Shown: positions 15,820 to 24,965 of the stretch, piece after piece
How positions within the stretch are numbered: position 1 is the first letter of the stretch
Layout: each line of letters begins with the position of its first letter
NCBI GenBank assembly: GCA_945861435.1
Contig: CAMAUX010000050.1
Location: forward strand, 1-41,095
From: Chthoniobacter flavus
Lineage (GTDB): Bacteria; Verrucomicrobiota; Verrucomicrobiia; Chthoniobacterales; Chthoniobacteraceae
DNA: 41,095 bases
Direction: 5' to 3'
Notes under the pieces: model-generated
What the model was told of the DNA's origin: nothing
Databases searched by the model: none
Seen by the model: the letters and a program-made list of their open reading frames with translations, nothing else
Translations under genes and position numbers: made by a program

Positions 15820-17109
15820 ATGGAGACTCGGATTCAATCGCTTGGGCCCTGCCGTTTTGATTCGCCGCTCCGGCATTTCGGTGCGGTGGAGGTGCCCTTC
15901 AAGGACGACAAGACGCGCGTCCTCTTTGATCATGTGGAGGGATCTGAACGTAATCTGAGCGAGCCTCTGGGGTTTGAAGTGGCTGGTCCGCGGGAGAAGG
16001 TGTACTTCGATGCGCCTCGTTCGACTGCGGCGATTGTGACATGCGGGGGTCTGTGTCCTGGGCTCAACGACATCATCAAAGGGGTGGTGAACCAGTGTTA
16101 TTCGCGGTACGGGGTGACGAAGGTTTATGGGTTCAAGTACGGGTACGAGGGGTTGATCCAGCGCTACGGGCACACGCCGCTGCAACTGAGGCCGGAGTCG
16201 GTGTCACAGATTCACAATTTTGGAGGGAGCATTCTTGGGGCATCGCGCGGACCGCAGTCTGTGACGGAGATGGTGGATCTGTTGGAGGAGATGAAGGTGG
16301 ATATGTTTTTTGTGGTGGGCGGGGATGGAACGCTGCGCGGGGCATCGGCGATCGCGGAGGAGGTGGAGAAGCGGGGGTTGAATAAGTCTGTGGTGGGGAT
16401 TCCGAAGACGATCGACAACGACATCATGTATCTGGACAAGAGCTTCGGGTTTGAGACGGCGTTTGCGATTGCGGTGCAGGCGGTGAAGTGTGCGTACATC
16501 GAGGCTGCGGGTGCGGTGAATGGGATCGGGCTTTTGAAGCTGATGGGACGGGACTCGGGGTTCATCGCGAGTTATGCGGCGCTGGCGGGGTCGAATGTGG
16601 ATTTTGTGCTGATCCCGGAGGTGAAGTTCACTCTGGAGGGGCAGAGGGGGCTGCTAGAGGCGTTGCGTTATCGTCTGGCCAAGAACAAGAGCGCGGTGAT
16701 CGTGGTGGCTGAGGGAGCGGGGCAGGACTTGGAGGAGTTGCGTTCGCTGGAGGTGGATGCGAGTGGGAACAAGCGGATGGTGGACGTGGGGTTGTTTTTG
16801 AAGGAGCGGATCACTGGGTTTTTCAAGGAGCGCAAGATTCCGGTGAATCTGCGATATATAGATCCGAGCTACATGATCCGCAGCGTGCCTGCGAATCCGC
16901 AGGACAACGTGTATTGTTCGCAGCTCGCGCAGCATGCGGTGCACGCCGCGATGGCTGGGAAGACGAATATGCTGGTGGGGCGCTGGCACGGTGCGTTTGT
17001 GCACCTGCCCATCACGCTGGCTACGACGGGGCGGCGGAAGGTGGATGCGCACAGCGAGCTATGGCACGCGGTGCTTGAGAGCACGGGCCAGCCGATCCGC
17101 CTCTGCTAG
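15820..17109 (+). CDS. 6-phosphofructokinase, plant/spirochaete-like group
   Basis: 429 residues; phosphorylates fructose 6-phosphate in glycolysis. TCGGLCPGLNDII (about 74-86) begins the nucleotide-binding fold. GGDGT (167-171) carries Gly rather than the Asp of PPi-dependent enzymes, pointing to ATP as donor. PKTIDND (195-201) is the catalytic loop, with Lys as in the long PFK group. FGFETAFAIAVQA and LMGRDSGFIA follow. The N-terminal extension of about 70 residues is typical of this group. ATG 15820 is chosen because GTGGGGGAA lies just before it; a GTG at 15781 is in frame but lacks a ribosome site. Divergent from sodA. ATP versus PPi use is an inference from one residue. Confidence 0.9.
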   Translation: METRIQSLGPCRFDSPLRHFGAVEVPFKDDKTRVLFDHVEGSERNLSEPLGFEVAGPREKVYFDAPRSTAAIVTCGGLCPGLNDIIKGVVNQCYSRYGVTKVYGFKYGYEGLIQRYGHTPLQLRPESVSQIHNFGGSILGASRGPQSVTEMVDLLEEMKVDMFFVVGGDGTLRGASAIAEEVEKRGLNKSVVGIPKTIDNDIMYLDKSFGFETAFAIAVQAVKCAYIEAAGAVNGIGLLKLMGRDSGFIASYAALAGSNVDFVLIPEVKFTLEGQRGLLEALRYRLAKNKSAVIVVAEGAGQDLEELRSLEVDASGNKRMVDVGLFLKERITGFFKERKIPVNLRYIDPSYMIRSVPANPQDNVYCSQLAQHAVHAAMAGKTNMLVGRWHGAFVHLPITLATTGRRKVDAHSELWHAVLESTGQPIRLC

Positions 17110-17236
17110 GGAGGCGTTCGGTTTTGAGGTGACGCCGGAGGGGGCGGGGGTGGCTCAGGGCCCGGGGTTCAGGGCGCGTGCGTTGATTGTGCGCCGCTGC
17201 GGAGCGTCGACTTTGAGCTGTGGCTGCTGAGAGGGC

Positions 17237-18505
17237 TTAAGAGGTGGTGCGAGCGGGGAGTGCGCGGGAGATTTCTGCGCAGAGGGTGTCTTGTGCAACG
17301 GTCCATTCCTCGCGTGTGGCGAGGCGCTTGAGTTTGAGGGCCGGCCATTCCTCGCCGAGGAGGATGGCGATGGAAGCGCCGCGTTGTTCGGCCTGCTGGA
17401 ACTGCTTGCCGATCTTGGCGGGGGCGAGGGAGTAGTCGACGCGGTAGCCTGCGTCTCGCAGGGATTGGAGGATGCGGAGGGCGTCTGGGCGGCGCTCTTC
17501 GTTGGCGAGGACGAGGAAGAGGTCTGCGGCGTGGTGGTCGGCGATCCAGCGTTCCATTTGTTCGCGGGCCGGAGGGGTGTCTTGGATGAGGTTTTGGAGG
17601 ACGACGTCGCCCATGCCGAAGCCGAGGGCGGTGAGGTTGACCTTTCCGTCGCTCATGAGGCTGAGAAGGTTGTCGTAGCGGCCGCCGCCTGCGAGGGCGC
17701 GTTCGGTTTTGTTGCGGTCGAACACCTCGAAGACGAAGCCTGTGTAGTAAGCGAGGCCGCGGACGATGGTGAGGTCGAGTTCTACGAAGCCGTCGAGGCC
17801 GCGGGCGCGGAGGTCGTCGGTGAGGGCTCTGAGGCCGGCGGCCTCGGCTTCCGGATTGCGGAGGAAGGATTCGACGTCCTCAAGGGTGACGCCGAATTCG
17901 GCGAGCTTGGGGCGGATTTGTTCTGGGGAGGAGCGTTCGAGTTTGTCGATGACGGCGAGGAAGTCCAAGACGCGGTCTTCGGGTACGCTGCGTTTGAGGG
18001 CGAACTGGGTCCATGCGTTGCGGTCGCTGACGCGGACGACGAAGTGTTCCTTGGTGAGGCCGAAGGAGCGCAGCATGTCGATGAGGATGGCGAGCATCTC
18101 TGCGTCTGCGGCCGGGGAGGGTTCACCGATGATGTCGCAGTTGAGTTGGTAGAATTCGCGGAGGCGTCCGCGTTGTTGTTTTTCGTAGCGGAAGAATTGT
18201 GGGAGGCAGAACCACTTGAGGGGTTTTTTGAAGTCGCGTTCGCGTGTGGCGACCATGCGTGCGAGGGAGGGGGTCATTTCCGGGCGCATGGCGACGTGGC
18301 GCCCGCCCTTGTCGACGAAATCGAAGAGTTGGCCGAGGAGTTCGCCGCCGCTCTTTTTTTTGTAGAGCTCGATGGGTTCGAGGATGGGGCCGTCGTATTC
18401 GGAGAAGCCGTAGCGGCGTGCGACCTCGCGCCAGCGGGAAAGGATGTAGTTTCTGCGGGCGCAGTCCTCGGGATAAAAGTCGCGGAAGCCTGGGAGCAGT
18501 TGCAT
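17237..18505 (-). CDS. hisS: histidyl-tRNA synthetase
   Basis: 422 residues; class II synthetase that charges tRNA-His. LLPGFRDFYPED starts the catalytic domain. MRPEMTPSLARMV is motif 1/histidine-site sequence. FRYEKQQRGRLREFYQLNCD is motif 2. LAYYTGFVFEVF is the histidine-specific loop. LAGGGRYDNL and ALGFGMGDVVL form motif 3. Residues about 330-420 are the anticodon-binding domain. No regulatory leader is recognised upstream. It converges with the phosphofructokinase gene and diverges from recF, 77 bp away. Confidence 0.96.
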   Translation of the reverse strand: MQLLPGFRDFYPEDCARRNYILSRWREVARRYGFSEYDGPILEPIELYKKKSGGELLGQLFDFVDKGGRHVAMRPEMTPSLARMVATRERDFKKPLKWFCLPQFFRYEKQQRGRLREFYQLNCDIIGEPSPAADAEMLAILIDMLRSFGLTKEHFVVRVSDRNAWTQFALKRSVPEDRVLDFLAVIDKLERSSPEQIRPKLAEFGVTLEDVESFLRNPEAEAAGLRALTDDLRARGLDGFVELDLTIVRGLAYYTGFVFEVFDRNKTERALAGGGRYDNLLSLMSDGKVNLTALGFGMGDVVLQNLIQDTPPAREQMERWIADHHAADLFLVLANEERRPDALRILQSLRDAGYRVDYSLAPAKIGKQFQQAEQRGASIAILLGEEWPALKLKRLATREEWTVAQDTLCAEISRALPARTTS

Positions 18506-18582
18506 GGGGGGTGGAAGTTGAGGAGGGGGGAGGCCTGATTCAAGGTTGGTTTTTGTTTTCTCGGTGGGTGGTGAGGAGGTAA

Positions 18583-19617
18583 ATGCGGTTCGTGCTGCGA
18601 TCGCTCAAACTCCGACATTTCCGCTGTTTTGAGGCGTTTGAAACGGAGTTTTCAGATGGGTTGAACTGCATTGTGGGGCCGAATGCGCGGGGGAAGACAT
18701 CGGTTTTGGAGGCGGCGTGCATTCTGCTGAGGCTGCAGTCTCCGCGGGTGAGCAAGCTGGCGCCTGTGGTCCAGCACGAGCGGCAGGGGTTTGTGGTGGA
18801 TGGATACTTTGGGCAGCGGCACCTGCAGTTTTACTTCAGCCGGAATCGGAAGAAGCTGGCGCTCGACGAGGTGGCGCAGGCGGATGCGCATGAGTACCTG
18901 CAGGTGGGGCGGGTGGTGTATTTTTCCAACACCGACATTGAGTTGGTGAGGGGGAGCGGGGAGGTGAGGCGGCGGTTTCTGGATTTTGTGGCGGTGCAGC
19001 GGGACGGGCTCTACCGCAATGCGCTGCGGGCTTATGATCGGGCGCTGCGTTCGCGCAATTTGCTTTTGAAGGGGTATCCCGTGCGCTGGCGTGAGGTGGC
19101 GGCGTTTGAGGAGCCGCTGTTGGCGGCTGGGCGCTTGGTGAGCGAGGTGCGGGCGCGTTTGGTGGCGGAGTTGCAGCCGGAGGCGGATGCGGCGCACCGG
19201 GTCATCAGCGGATCGAGGGAGGAGTTGCGTGTGGAGTATCGGGCTGGTGCGGGGGAGGATTTCGCGCAGGCGCTGGATGCGGCGCGTGGTGAGGATGCGC
19301 GTCTGCGGCAGACGACGGTGGGGCCGCACCGGGATGAACTGGCGTTTTTCCTCAACGGGCAGTCGACGGAGTATGCTTCGGAGGGGCAGCAGCGCACGGT
19401 GGTGCTGGCATTGAAGCTGGGGGCGATGCGGCTTTTGGAGCGGCACTTTGGGCGGACACCGCTGCTGCTGCTGGACGATGTGTTTGGGGAACTGGACGTG
19501 GCGCGGCGCAACGCGTTACTGGCGGTGCTTCCCTCGGGTGCGCAGAAGCTGGTGACTACGACGCATCTGGACTGGATGGCGTCGGGTTTGGAGGCGCACC
19601 GGATCCCCCTTGGTTAG
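18583..19617 (+). CDS. recF: DNA replication and repair protein RecF
   Basis: 344 residues; SMC-like ATPase that loads RecA at gaps with RecO and RecR. LRHFRCFEAFETEF opens the protein, Walker A GPNARGKT is at residues 32-39, SEGQQRTVVLALKLGAMRLL is the ABC signature, and PLLLLDDVFGELD is Walker B with the D-loop. GAGGAGGT lies two bases before the ATG, a strong but close ribosome site. Here recF is not in the usual dnaA-dnaN-recF-gyrB order: its neighbours are hisS (divergent) and lgt (convergent). Confidence 0.95.
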   Translation: MRFVLRSLKLRHFRCFEAFETEFSDGLNCIVGPNARGKTSVLEAACILLRLQSPRVSKLAPVVQHERQGFVVDGYFGQRHLQFYFSRNRKKLALDEVAQADAHEYLQVGRVVYFSNTDIELVRGSGEVRRRFLDFVAVQRDGLYRNALRAYDRALRSRNLLLKGYPVRWREVAAFEEPLLAAGRLVSEVRARLVAELQPEADAAHRVISGSREELRVEYRAGAGEDFAQALDAARGEDARLRQTTVGPHRDELAFFLNGQSTEYASEGQQRTVVLALKLGAMRLLERHFGRTPLLLLDDVFGELDVARRNALLAVLPSGAQKLVTTTHLDWMASGLEAHRIPLG

Positions 19618-19638
19618 GCTGGTGGTGGGGCCGTCCTT

Positions 19639-20553
19639 TTATCGGGGCGGTGTGGCGGACTTGGTGAAGGCGGGTTCGTACTGCCGGGTGCGCGCGGACC
19701 AGAAGATGAAGGCGGCGCTAAGAATGAGGAGGAAGAGGGAGAGGAACTGTCCGGCGGAGAGGGAACCGACGGCCCATGCGGGATCGGGTTCGCGGAAGAT
19801 TTCGCCGACGATGCGCAGGAGGGCGTAGAGGAGGAAGAAGACGCCGGTGATCATGCCGCGTGGCATGCGGATGCGGGTGCGCATGAACCATGTGAGGGCG
19901 AAGAGAACGACGCCTTCGAGGAGGGCTTCGTAGATTTGGGAGGGGTGGCGCGGAGGGAGGGTTTCGATGAGCCAGCGGCGCAGTTCCGGGTCATGGCGGA
20001 TGGCGTCGAGTGCGGGGATTTCGGAAAGTTCTTGGGGGAAGATGACGGCCCATGGGACGGAGGCGGGCTGGCCTGGGAGGCCTGCGGGTTTGCCGAAGAG
20101 TTCGCCGTTGATGAAGTTGGCGCAGCGCACGATGAAGAAGCCGATGGGTGCGACGACGCAGATGGAGTCGCCGATGCTGGTCCACGGGATGCGGTGCCGT
20201 CGCGACCAGAAGAGGGTGAAGAGGACGACGCCGAGCATACCGCCGTGGCTGGACATGCCGCCTTTCCAGACCTCGAGGAGGGAGAGGGGATTTTCGACGA
20301 CTTGAGGCCAGCCATAGAAGAGGGCCCAGCCGAGGCGGCCGCCGAGCATGACGCCAAAGATGGCGGTGGAGGTGATGAAGTCGGCGACTTGGGCGGCGGG
20401 CATCTCGGTGTAACCGCGCTGCGCCAGCCAGTGGTAGAGCTTGTAGCCGAGGAAGAAGGCGAGGACGTAGGAGAGTCCGTACCAGCGGGGGCCGAAGCCC
20501 GGTTTGAACTCGAAGAGGAAGGGGCTGAGTTGGTGGATGTAGTAGCCGATCAT
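19639..20553 (-). CDS. lgt: prolipoprotein diacylglyceryl transferase
   Basis: 304 residues with about seven membrane segments. Lgt transfers diacylglycerol from phosphatidylglycerol to the lipobox cysteine of prolipoproteins in the inner membrane, the first step of lipoprotein maturation. MLGGRLGWALFYG, GGMSSHGGMLG, the signature RCANFINGELFG, and HPSQIYEALLEG contain the conserved catalytic and binding residues; MRTRIRMPRGMITGVFFLLY follows. It starts 4 bp inside the end of argF (ATGA), so it is translated as the last gene of the argD-argF-lgt operon. Confidence 0.95.
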   Translation of the reverse strand: MIGYYIHQLSPFLFEFKPGFGPRWYGLSYVLAFFLGYKLYHWLAQRGYTEMPAAQVADFITSTAIFGVMLGGRLGWALFYGWPQVVENPLSLLEVWKGGMSSHGGMLGVVLFTLFWSRRHRIPWTSIGDSICVVAPIGFFIVRCANFINGELFGKPAGLPGQPASVPWAVIFPQELSEIPALDAIRHDPELRRWLIETLPPRHPSQIYEALLEGVVLFALTWFMRTRIRMPRGMITGVFFLLYALLRIVGEIFREPDPAWAVGSLSAGQFLSLFLLILSAAFIFWSARTRQYEPAFTKSATPPR

Positions 20554-21455
20554 GCGGGGGTGGCCAGCAGGCTGAGGACGGCTTTTTGGGCGTGGAGGCG
20601 GTTCTCGGCTTGGGTGAAGATGGTGTCTGCGTGGGCCTCGAAGGTTTCGTTGCTGATTTCCTTGCCGCGGTAGGCGGGGAGGCAGTGCATGACGAGCGCT
20701 TCCGGGCGGGCGGCGGCGACGAGGGGGGAGTTGATCTGGTAGTTGCCGAGTTGGGCTATGCGGTAGGCGGCTTCGTCCTCCTTGCCCATGCTCACCCAGA
20801 CGTCGGTGTAGAGGACGTGGGCGCCGTCGGCGGCGGCGAGGAGGTCGTCGGTGACATGGATCTTGCGCGAGCGCATCCGGGCCATGAGTTCGGGGGCGGG
20901 TTGGAAGGGTTTGGGGGCGGCGATGCGCAGTTCGAAGCCGAGGTGTTCTGCGGCCCAGATCCAGGAGATCGGGACGTTGCAGGCGCCGTCGCCGACGAAG
21001 GTGACGACCTTGTTTTCGAGGGAGCCGAGGCGTTCGGTGATGGTCTGCAGGTCGGCAAGGATCTGGCAGGGGTGTTCGGCGTCGGTGAGGGCGTTGATGG
21101 TGGGGATGCCGCTGTAGTGGGCGAACTGGTCCACGTCGTCCTGGGCGAAGGTGCGGATGACGGCGCCGTGGAGCATGCGACCCATGACGCGTGCGGTGTC
21201 CTTGATGGGTTCGCCGCGGCCGAGCTGGATTTCGCTGGCGGAGAGGAACATCACATCGCCGCCGAGTTCACGGATGCCGACTTCGAAGCTGACGCGTGTC
21301 CGAGTGGAGGACTTGCTGAAGATCATGGCCCAGCACTGGTGGCGCAGGGGGTGGGAGGCGTGGCGTCCGCGGGTCTGCTTCATCTCGGCGGCGAGGGCGA
21401 GGATCTGGTGGATGCCGTCGGCGCTGAGCGATTCGATGGAGAGGAGGTGTTTCAT
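20550..21455 (-). CDS. argF: ornithine carbamoyltransferase
   Basis: 301 residues; makes citrulline from ornithine and carbamoyl phosphate in arginine synthesis. SKSSTRTRVSFEVG is the carbamoyl-phosphate motif STRTR, HPCQILADLQT follows, FVGDGACNVPIS starts the ornithine domain, VWVSMG is the SMG loop variant, and MHCLPAYRGKEIS carries the catalytic Cys of HCLP. Length is normal. It lies 29 bp after argD and overlaps lgt by 4 bp. Confidence 0.96.
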   Translation of the reverse strand: MKHLLSIESLSADGIHQILALAAEMKQTRGRHASHPLRHQCWAMIFSKSSTRTRVSFEVGIRELGGDVMFLSASEIQLGRGEPIKDTARVMGRMLHGAVIRTFAQDDVDQFAHYSGIPTINALTDAEHPCQILADLQTITERLGSLENKVVTFVGDGACNVPISWIWAAEHLGFELRIAAPKPFQPAPELMARMRSRKIHVTDDLLAAADGAHVLYTDVWVSMGKEDEAAYRIAQLGNYQINSPLVAAARPEALVMHCLPAYRGKEISNETFEAHADTIFTQAENRLHAQKAVLSLLATPA

Positions 21456-21484
21456 CTGGATGCAGGAGCGGGCGATGGGTGGAC

Positions 21485-22813
21485 TCAGGAAGCGAGTTGA
21501 GAGAGGACGGAGCGGAGGATGTGGGTGGCCTCGTCGATTTCCGCGCGTGTGACGTTGAGAGGCGGAAGCCAGCGCACGGCGCTTGCGCCGGAGGGGACGC
21601 TGAGGAGGCCCGCGGTGTGGAGCGCTTCGACGAGGAAGAGGGATGGGATCTTATCCTGCGGAAGGTGGGCTTTTGAGGCAAAGTCGGGTGCGAGTTCGAA
21701 TGCGAGCATCAAGCCGACGGAACGCACCTCGCTGATGAGGGGGGATGCGATGGCTTCGATCGCTTGGCGTGCGTAGGGGCCGAGTTGGCGGGCGTTTTCC
21801 ATGAGGCCTTCGTCCTCGATGACTTGGAGTACTTCGAGCGCGCCGGCGCACATGAGGGGGGTGCCGCCAAAGGTGGTGCCATGGGAGCCGGGTCCCAAGA
21901 GGTCGCAGAGCGGGACGGTGGCGCCGGTTTTGAGGGTGACGGGTTTGTCACTGATCCAGACGGCGCCCAAGGGCAGGCCGCCGCCGATGCCCTTGGCCCA
22001 GCTGACGGCGTCGGGCATGAGGGAGTCGGAGCCTGTGAGGGTTTTCCATCCGCACCAGTCGCCGGTGCGACCGAGACCGCACTGGACTTCATCGAAGAGG
22101 AGCAGGAGGCGGTGTTCGTCGCAGAGTTCGCGGGCGAGGCGCAGGAATTCTGGGGTGGCGGGGCGGATGCCGACCTCGCCTTGGATGGGTTCGAGAAGGA
22201 TGGCGACGGTGCCGGGATCTTGGACAGCGGAGACGAGGGAGGGGCCGTCGTTGAAGGGGACATGGCGGAAGCCGTCGACCATGGGTTGGAAGCCCTTTTT
22301 GACTTTGTCCTGACCTGTGGCGGAGATGCCGGCGAGGGTGCGTCCATGGAAGGAGCCGTCCATGGTGAGGATGCCTGTGCGGTTGCTTGCGGAGCTGATG
22401 AGTTCGCCGGCTGCGTGCCGCGGGGGCGGCGGTGTGCCTTCGTTGCCGAACTTGCGGGCGAGTTTGTAGAGGGCTTCGTTGGCTTCGGCGCCGCTGTTGC
22501 AGAAGAAGATTTTTCCGGGTGCGCCGACGCATTCGACGAGGCGCTGGGCGAGGAGGCCCTGGGGGCGGGTGAAGTAGAGGTTGGAGGTGTGGACGAGCAC
22601 GCCGATCTGGGCGCTGACGGCGGCGGCGAGGCGTGGGTGGGAGTGACCGATGGAGGTCACTGCGATGCCGGCTCCGAAGTCGAGATAGCGCTTGCCCGCC
22701 TCGTCCCAGACTTGGGTGCCCATGCCGCGCGCGAGTTGGAGCTCGAAGCGGCCATAGGTGGGAACCACATATTGGGCGAAGAGGTCGCGGGTCGCTGGGG
22801 TGCTATTGCTCAT
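21485..22813 (-). CDS. argD: acetylornithine aminotransferase
   Basis: 442 residues; PLP enzyme that converts N-acetylglutamate semialdehyde to N-acetylornithine in arginine synthesis. NSGAEANEALYKLARKF is the cofactor phosphate site, LLLLFDEVQCGLGRTG holds the Asp that contacts the pyridine ring, and SWAKGIGGGLPLGAVW contains the PLP-binding lysine. HGTTFGGTPLMCAGAL is also typical. Slightly long because of a Pro-rich insertion after KFGNEGTPPPPRH. First gene of argD-argF-lgt. It could also act as succinyl-diaminopimelate aminotransferase, as some ArgD do. Confidence 0.93.
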   Translation of the reverse strand: MSNSTPATRDLFAQYVVPTYGRFELQLARGMGTQVWDEAGKRYLDFGAGIAVTSIGHSHPRLAAAVSAQIGVLVHTSNLYFTRPQGLLAQRLVECVGAPGKIFFCNSGAEANEALYKLARKFGNEGTPPPPRHAAGELISSASNRTGILTMDGSFHGRTLAGISATGQDKVKKGFQPMVDGFRHVPFNDGPSLVSAVQDPGTVAILLEPIQGEVGIRPATPEFLRLARELCDEHRLLLLFDEVQCGLGRTGDWCGWKTLTGSDSLMPDAVSWAKGIGGGLPLGAVWISDKPVTLKTGATVPLCDLLGPGSHGTTFGGTPLMCAGALEVLQVIEDEGLMENARQLGPYARQAIEAIASPLISEVRSVGLMLAFELAPDFASKAHLPQDKIPSLFLVEALHTAGLLSVPSGASAVRWLPPLNVTRAEIDEATHILRSVLSQLAS

Positions 22814-22973
22814 TGAAAAAAGGGGCGAGAGTAGGGGTTTCTGAGGGGTTTGCCCATGGAAAAAGGGGGGTGAAGCAGGGGCGATGGCGAAGGAGTGGCT
22901 GAAGTGGGCGGTGAGGAAGATGAGGGCAAGGACTTGAGCTCGCGCACTTCCTTGCTAAGAGTGCAGCGCGCTC

Positions 22974-23585
22974 ATGGAACAGTTCATCCGAGATTACGGT
23001 GTCTTCGCCCTTCTGCTGTGGGCGATGTTTGAGAATGACGTGGTGTTTGTGATGGCCGGGGTGGCCTTTGAACTGGGCTTGGTGCAGCCGGTTTCCGCAG
23101 GTGCGGCGGTGCTCTGTGGTAGCATGATCCACGATTTCGTGTGGTACGGGGTGGGGCGTCATCGTTCCGATTGGATCCGCGGGACGGACGCATACCGGAG
23201 CGTCGGGCCGCACATCGAGCGTTGGGTGCGCAAGTTCGGGGTGTGGGAGCTCTTCGTGTGTCGGTTTGTGTATGGGACGCGTTATCCGAGCTTTTTGTTC
23301 TGGGGGGTTCAGAAGCTGCCGATATGGAAGTTTTCGGCGGTGAATCTCGGTGGCTTGGTGGTCTGGTGCGCGATTTTGTCGAGTCTTGGGTATTTTCTTG
23401 GCGATGGAGCGAAGGCGGTGATTCACCAAGTGAAGACCGCGCAGTCTTACTTGGTCGGGGCTGTGGTGTTGGTTTTGTTGGCAGTGGCTTTGCGCAAGTA
23501 CGTATTCCGGAAACGCGGGGCTGCGAATCCTGTGGTGGATTCGGAGCGAAAGCAGGAGGAGCCCGCGGGAAAGTCCGAGGCCTGA
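22974..23585 (+). CDS. DedA family membrane protein
   Basis: 203 residues. The DedA/SNARE-associated (VTT) family are inner-membrane proteins implicated in lipid scrambling and membrane-potential homeostasis. The acidic residue in LLLWAMFENDVVFVMAGVAF and the re-entrant segment CRFVYGTRYPSFLFWG (the FxRxxP motif region) fit the family, with further membrane segments at about residues 120-145 and 160-180. The tail is charged and soluble. Divergent from argD across 160 bp. A possible sigma-70-type promoter is TTGAGC (22934) and TAAGAG (22956) with 16-bp spacing. First gene of a four-gene plus-strand run. Confidence 0.8.
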   Translation: MEQFIRDYGVFALLLWAMFENDVVFVMAGVAFELGLVQPVSAGAAVLCGSMIHDFVWYGVGRHRSDWIRGTDAYRSVGPHIERWVRKFGVWELFVCRFVYGTRYPSFLFWGVQKLPIWKFSAVNLGGLVVWCAILSSLGYFLGDGAKAVIHQVKTAQSYLVGAVVLVLLAVALRKYVFRKRGAANPVVDSERKQEEPAGKSEA

Positions 23586-23595
23586 GGGGCTCCGG

Positions 23596-24249
23596 ATGGT
23601 GAGTGCCATGAGTGCCATGGGTGCAGAGGGAGAACAGGCGCTCGCAATGGTGAGGGCAGACGAGTTCCGGAGCGTGCTGCCAGAGGTGCTGTTTTGGGAG
23701 GCATACGATCCCGGTGTGAAGTGCGTGCTTTCCTCTGCGGCTGTGCACGTGGGGGATGGGTGGTTGCTGGTGGATCCGATTGCGCTTTCGGCAGAGGCCC
23801 TTGGAGGACTTTGTGCGCTCGGGTCGATCCGCGGGGTGTTGCTTACCAATGGCAATCACGACAGGGCGGCCGAGTGGTACCGGGAGAAGTTTCGTGTGCC
23901 GGTGCTCGCTTCGGAGTTGGCGGCGCGGGTGTTGGAGACCCGGGTGGATCAAGTGGTGAGGGAGGGCGAGGTACTTTTTGGGGTTTCGGAGGTGGTGGGA
24001 TTGCAAGGGGCCGGCCATGGTGAGATTGCGTTGTGTTCTCACGGGCGGGTGGTTTCGGTTGGGGACGCGCTTATTCACTTGGAATCGCACGGGTTCGCGC
24101 TGTTGCCGGAAAGGTATTGTGAGGACGCGCGAGAGCTGCGTTTGTCCCTGCAAAAACTGTTGCGGTTTGAGTGTGAAGTACTGACATTCGCTCACGGGTC
24201 GCCGCTGGTGCGTGAGGCCCGGCAGCAACTTCACCACCTCCTTTCATGA
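23596..24249 (+). CDS. metallo-beta-lactamase-fold protein, metal site degenerate
   Basis: 217 residues. The fold is suggested by VHVGDGWLLVDPIALS, GVLLTNGNHDRAAEWYREKF, GAGHGEIALC, RVVSVGDALI and VLTFAHGSPL, spaced as in MBL hydrolases. The HxHxDH zinc motif is replaced by NGNHDR: only the Asp aligns, and the three His are Asn, Asn and Arg. The histidine in GHGE and the one in FAHGS are kept. Hydrolase activity with two zincs is therefore doubtful. Several start codons exist (ATG 23596, 23608, 23617, 23647), created in part by a 9-bp duplication at 23601-23618. It lies 10 bp after the DedA gene, and its stop overlaps the next start. Confidence 0.65.
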   Translation: MVSAMSAMGAEGEQALAMVRADEFRSVLPEVLFWEAYDPGVKCVLSSAAVHVGDGWLLVDPIALSAEALGGLCALGSIRGVLLTNGNHDRAAEWYREKFRVPVLASELAARVLETRVDQVVREGEVLFGVSEVVGLQGAGHGEIALCSHGRVVSVGDALIHLESHGFALLPERYCEDARELRLSLQKLLRFECEVLTFAHGSPLVREARQQLHHLLS

Positions 24250-24965
24250 AGCGTTCCGATCTGGCGTTCGTCTGTCTCCTGCTCTTCCCGGGCATGGCGG
24301 CTTTCGTCCAAGCGCAAGAGGCCAAACCAAAAGAGTCCGGCGGCACTGGGAAACGCAAGGTGATGATTTTTCAACCGGGCGCGAGTCTTCCTGAAGGGAT
24401 GACGAAGAAGCCCGAGCCGGAGGCGCCGGCACAATCGCAACCCGTTGCAAATGGGGTGCCGTCTGCGCCGGTGCAGACGCCGGGAGCTAAGCAGACGCCT
24501 GCTTCGGGCGCGGTTCCGGTTGCTGCTGGGCCGCAGGTGGAGAGTCGGTCTGGTCGGGTCGATCAGCCTGCATTGGCGGAGGTGAATGACCTGCCATCGC
24601 AGTTGGTGGGCAATTTTTTTGCGGCTCTGAAAAAGGGCGAGGTGGACGCGGCTTACGAGGCGCTGACAAAGGGTTCAAAGATCGCGCAGATGCCGGAGGA
24701 ATCGAAGGCGCTGCGGGACAAGACGCGGCAGGCGATTGAGGTGTTTGGGTCGGTGGTGAATTTTGAGCTGTTGGAGTCGAGGACTGTGGGGAGTCATCTG
24801 CTGAGGCGCAGCTACATGTCGGCTGGCAAGGAGTTCCCGCTGCGGTGGAGGTTTTATTTTTACCGGCCGGACAGTCGCTGGAGGTTGGTGGACCTGCGGG
24901 TGGACGACCGGCTTGGGGGCTTTTTTAGCGAGGTTGAGGAGCAGCACGCGGCCGATAAGCCGTGA
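24246..24965 (+). CDS. exported protein, NTF2-like C-terminal domain
   Basis: 239 residues, no named family recognised. A signal peptide covers residues 1-23 (FVCLLLFPGMAAFVQAQ), followed by about 80 residues of Pro/Ala/Gln-rich linker. The C-terminal ~120 residues begin LPSQLVGNFFAALKKGEVDA, continue with YEALTKGSKI and end LRWRFYFYRPDSRWRLVDLR. That alternation of helices and strands resembles the NTF2/DUF3887-like cone fold. It probably acts in the periplasm. Coupled by ATGA overlap to the gene before and GTGA overlap to the prenyltransferase after. Confidence 0.7.
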   Translation: MKRSDLAFVCLLLFPGMAAFVQAQEAKPKESGGTGKRKVMIFQPGASLPEGMTKKPEPEAPAQSQPVANGVPSAPVQTPGAKQTPASGAVPVAAGPQVESRSGRVDQPALAEVNDLPSQLVGNFFAALKKGEVDAAYEALTKGSKIAQMPEESKALRDKTRQAIEVFGSVVNFELLESRTVGSHLLRRSYMSAGKEFPLRWRFYFYRPDSRWRLVDLRVDDRLGGFFSEVEEQHAADKP

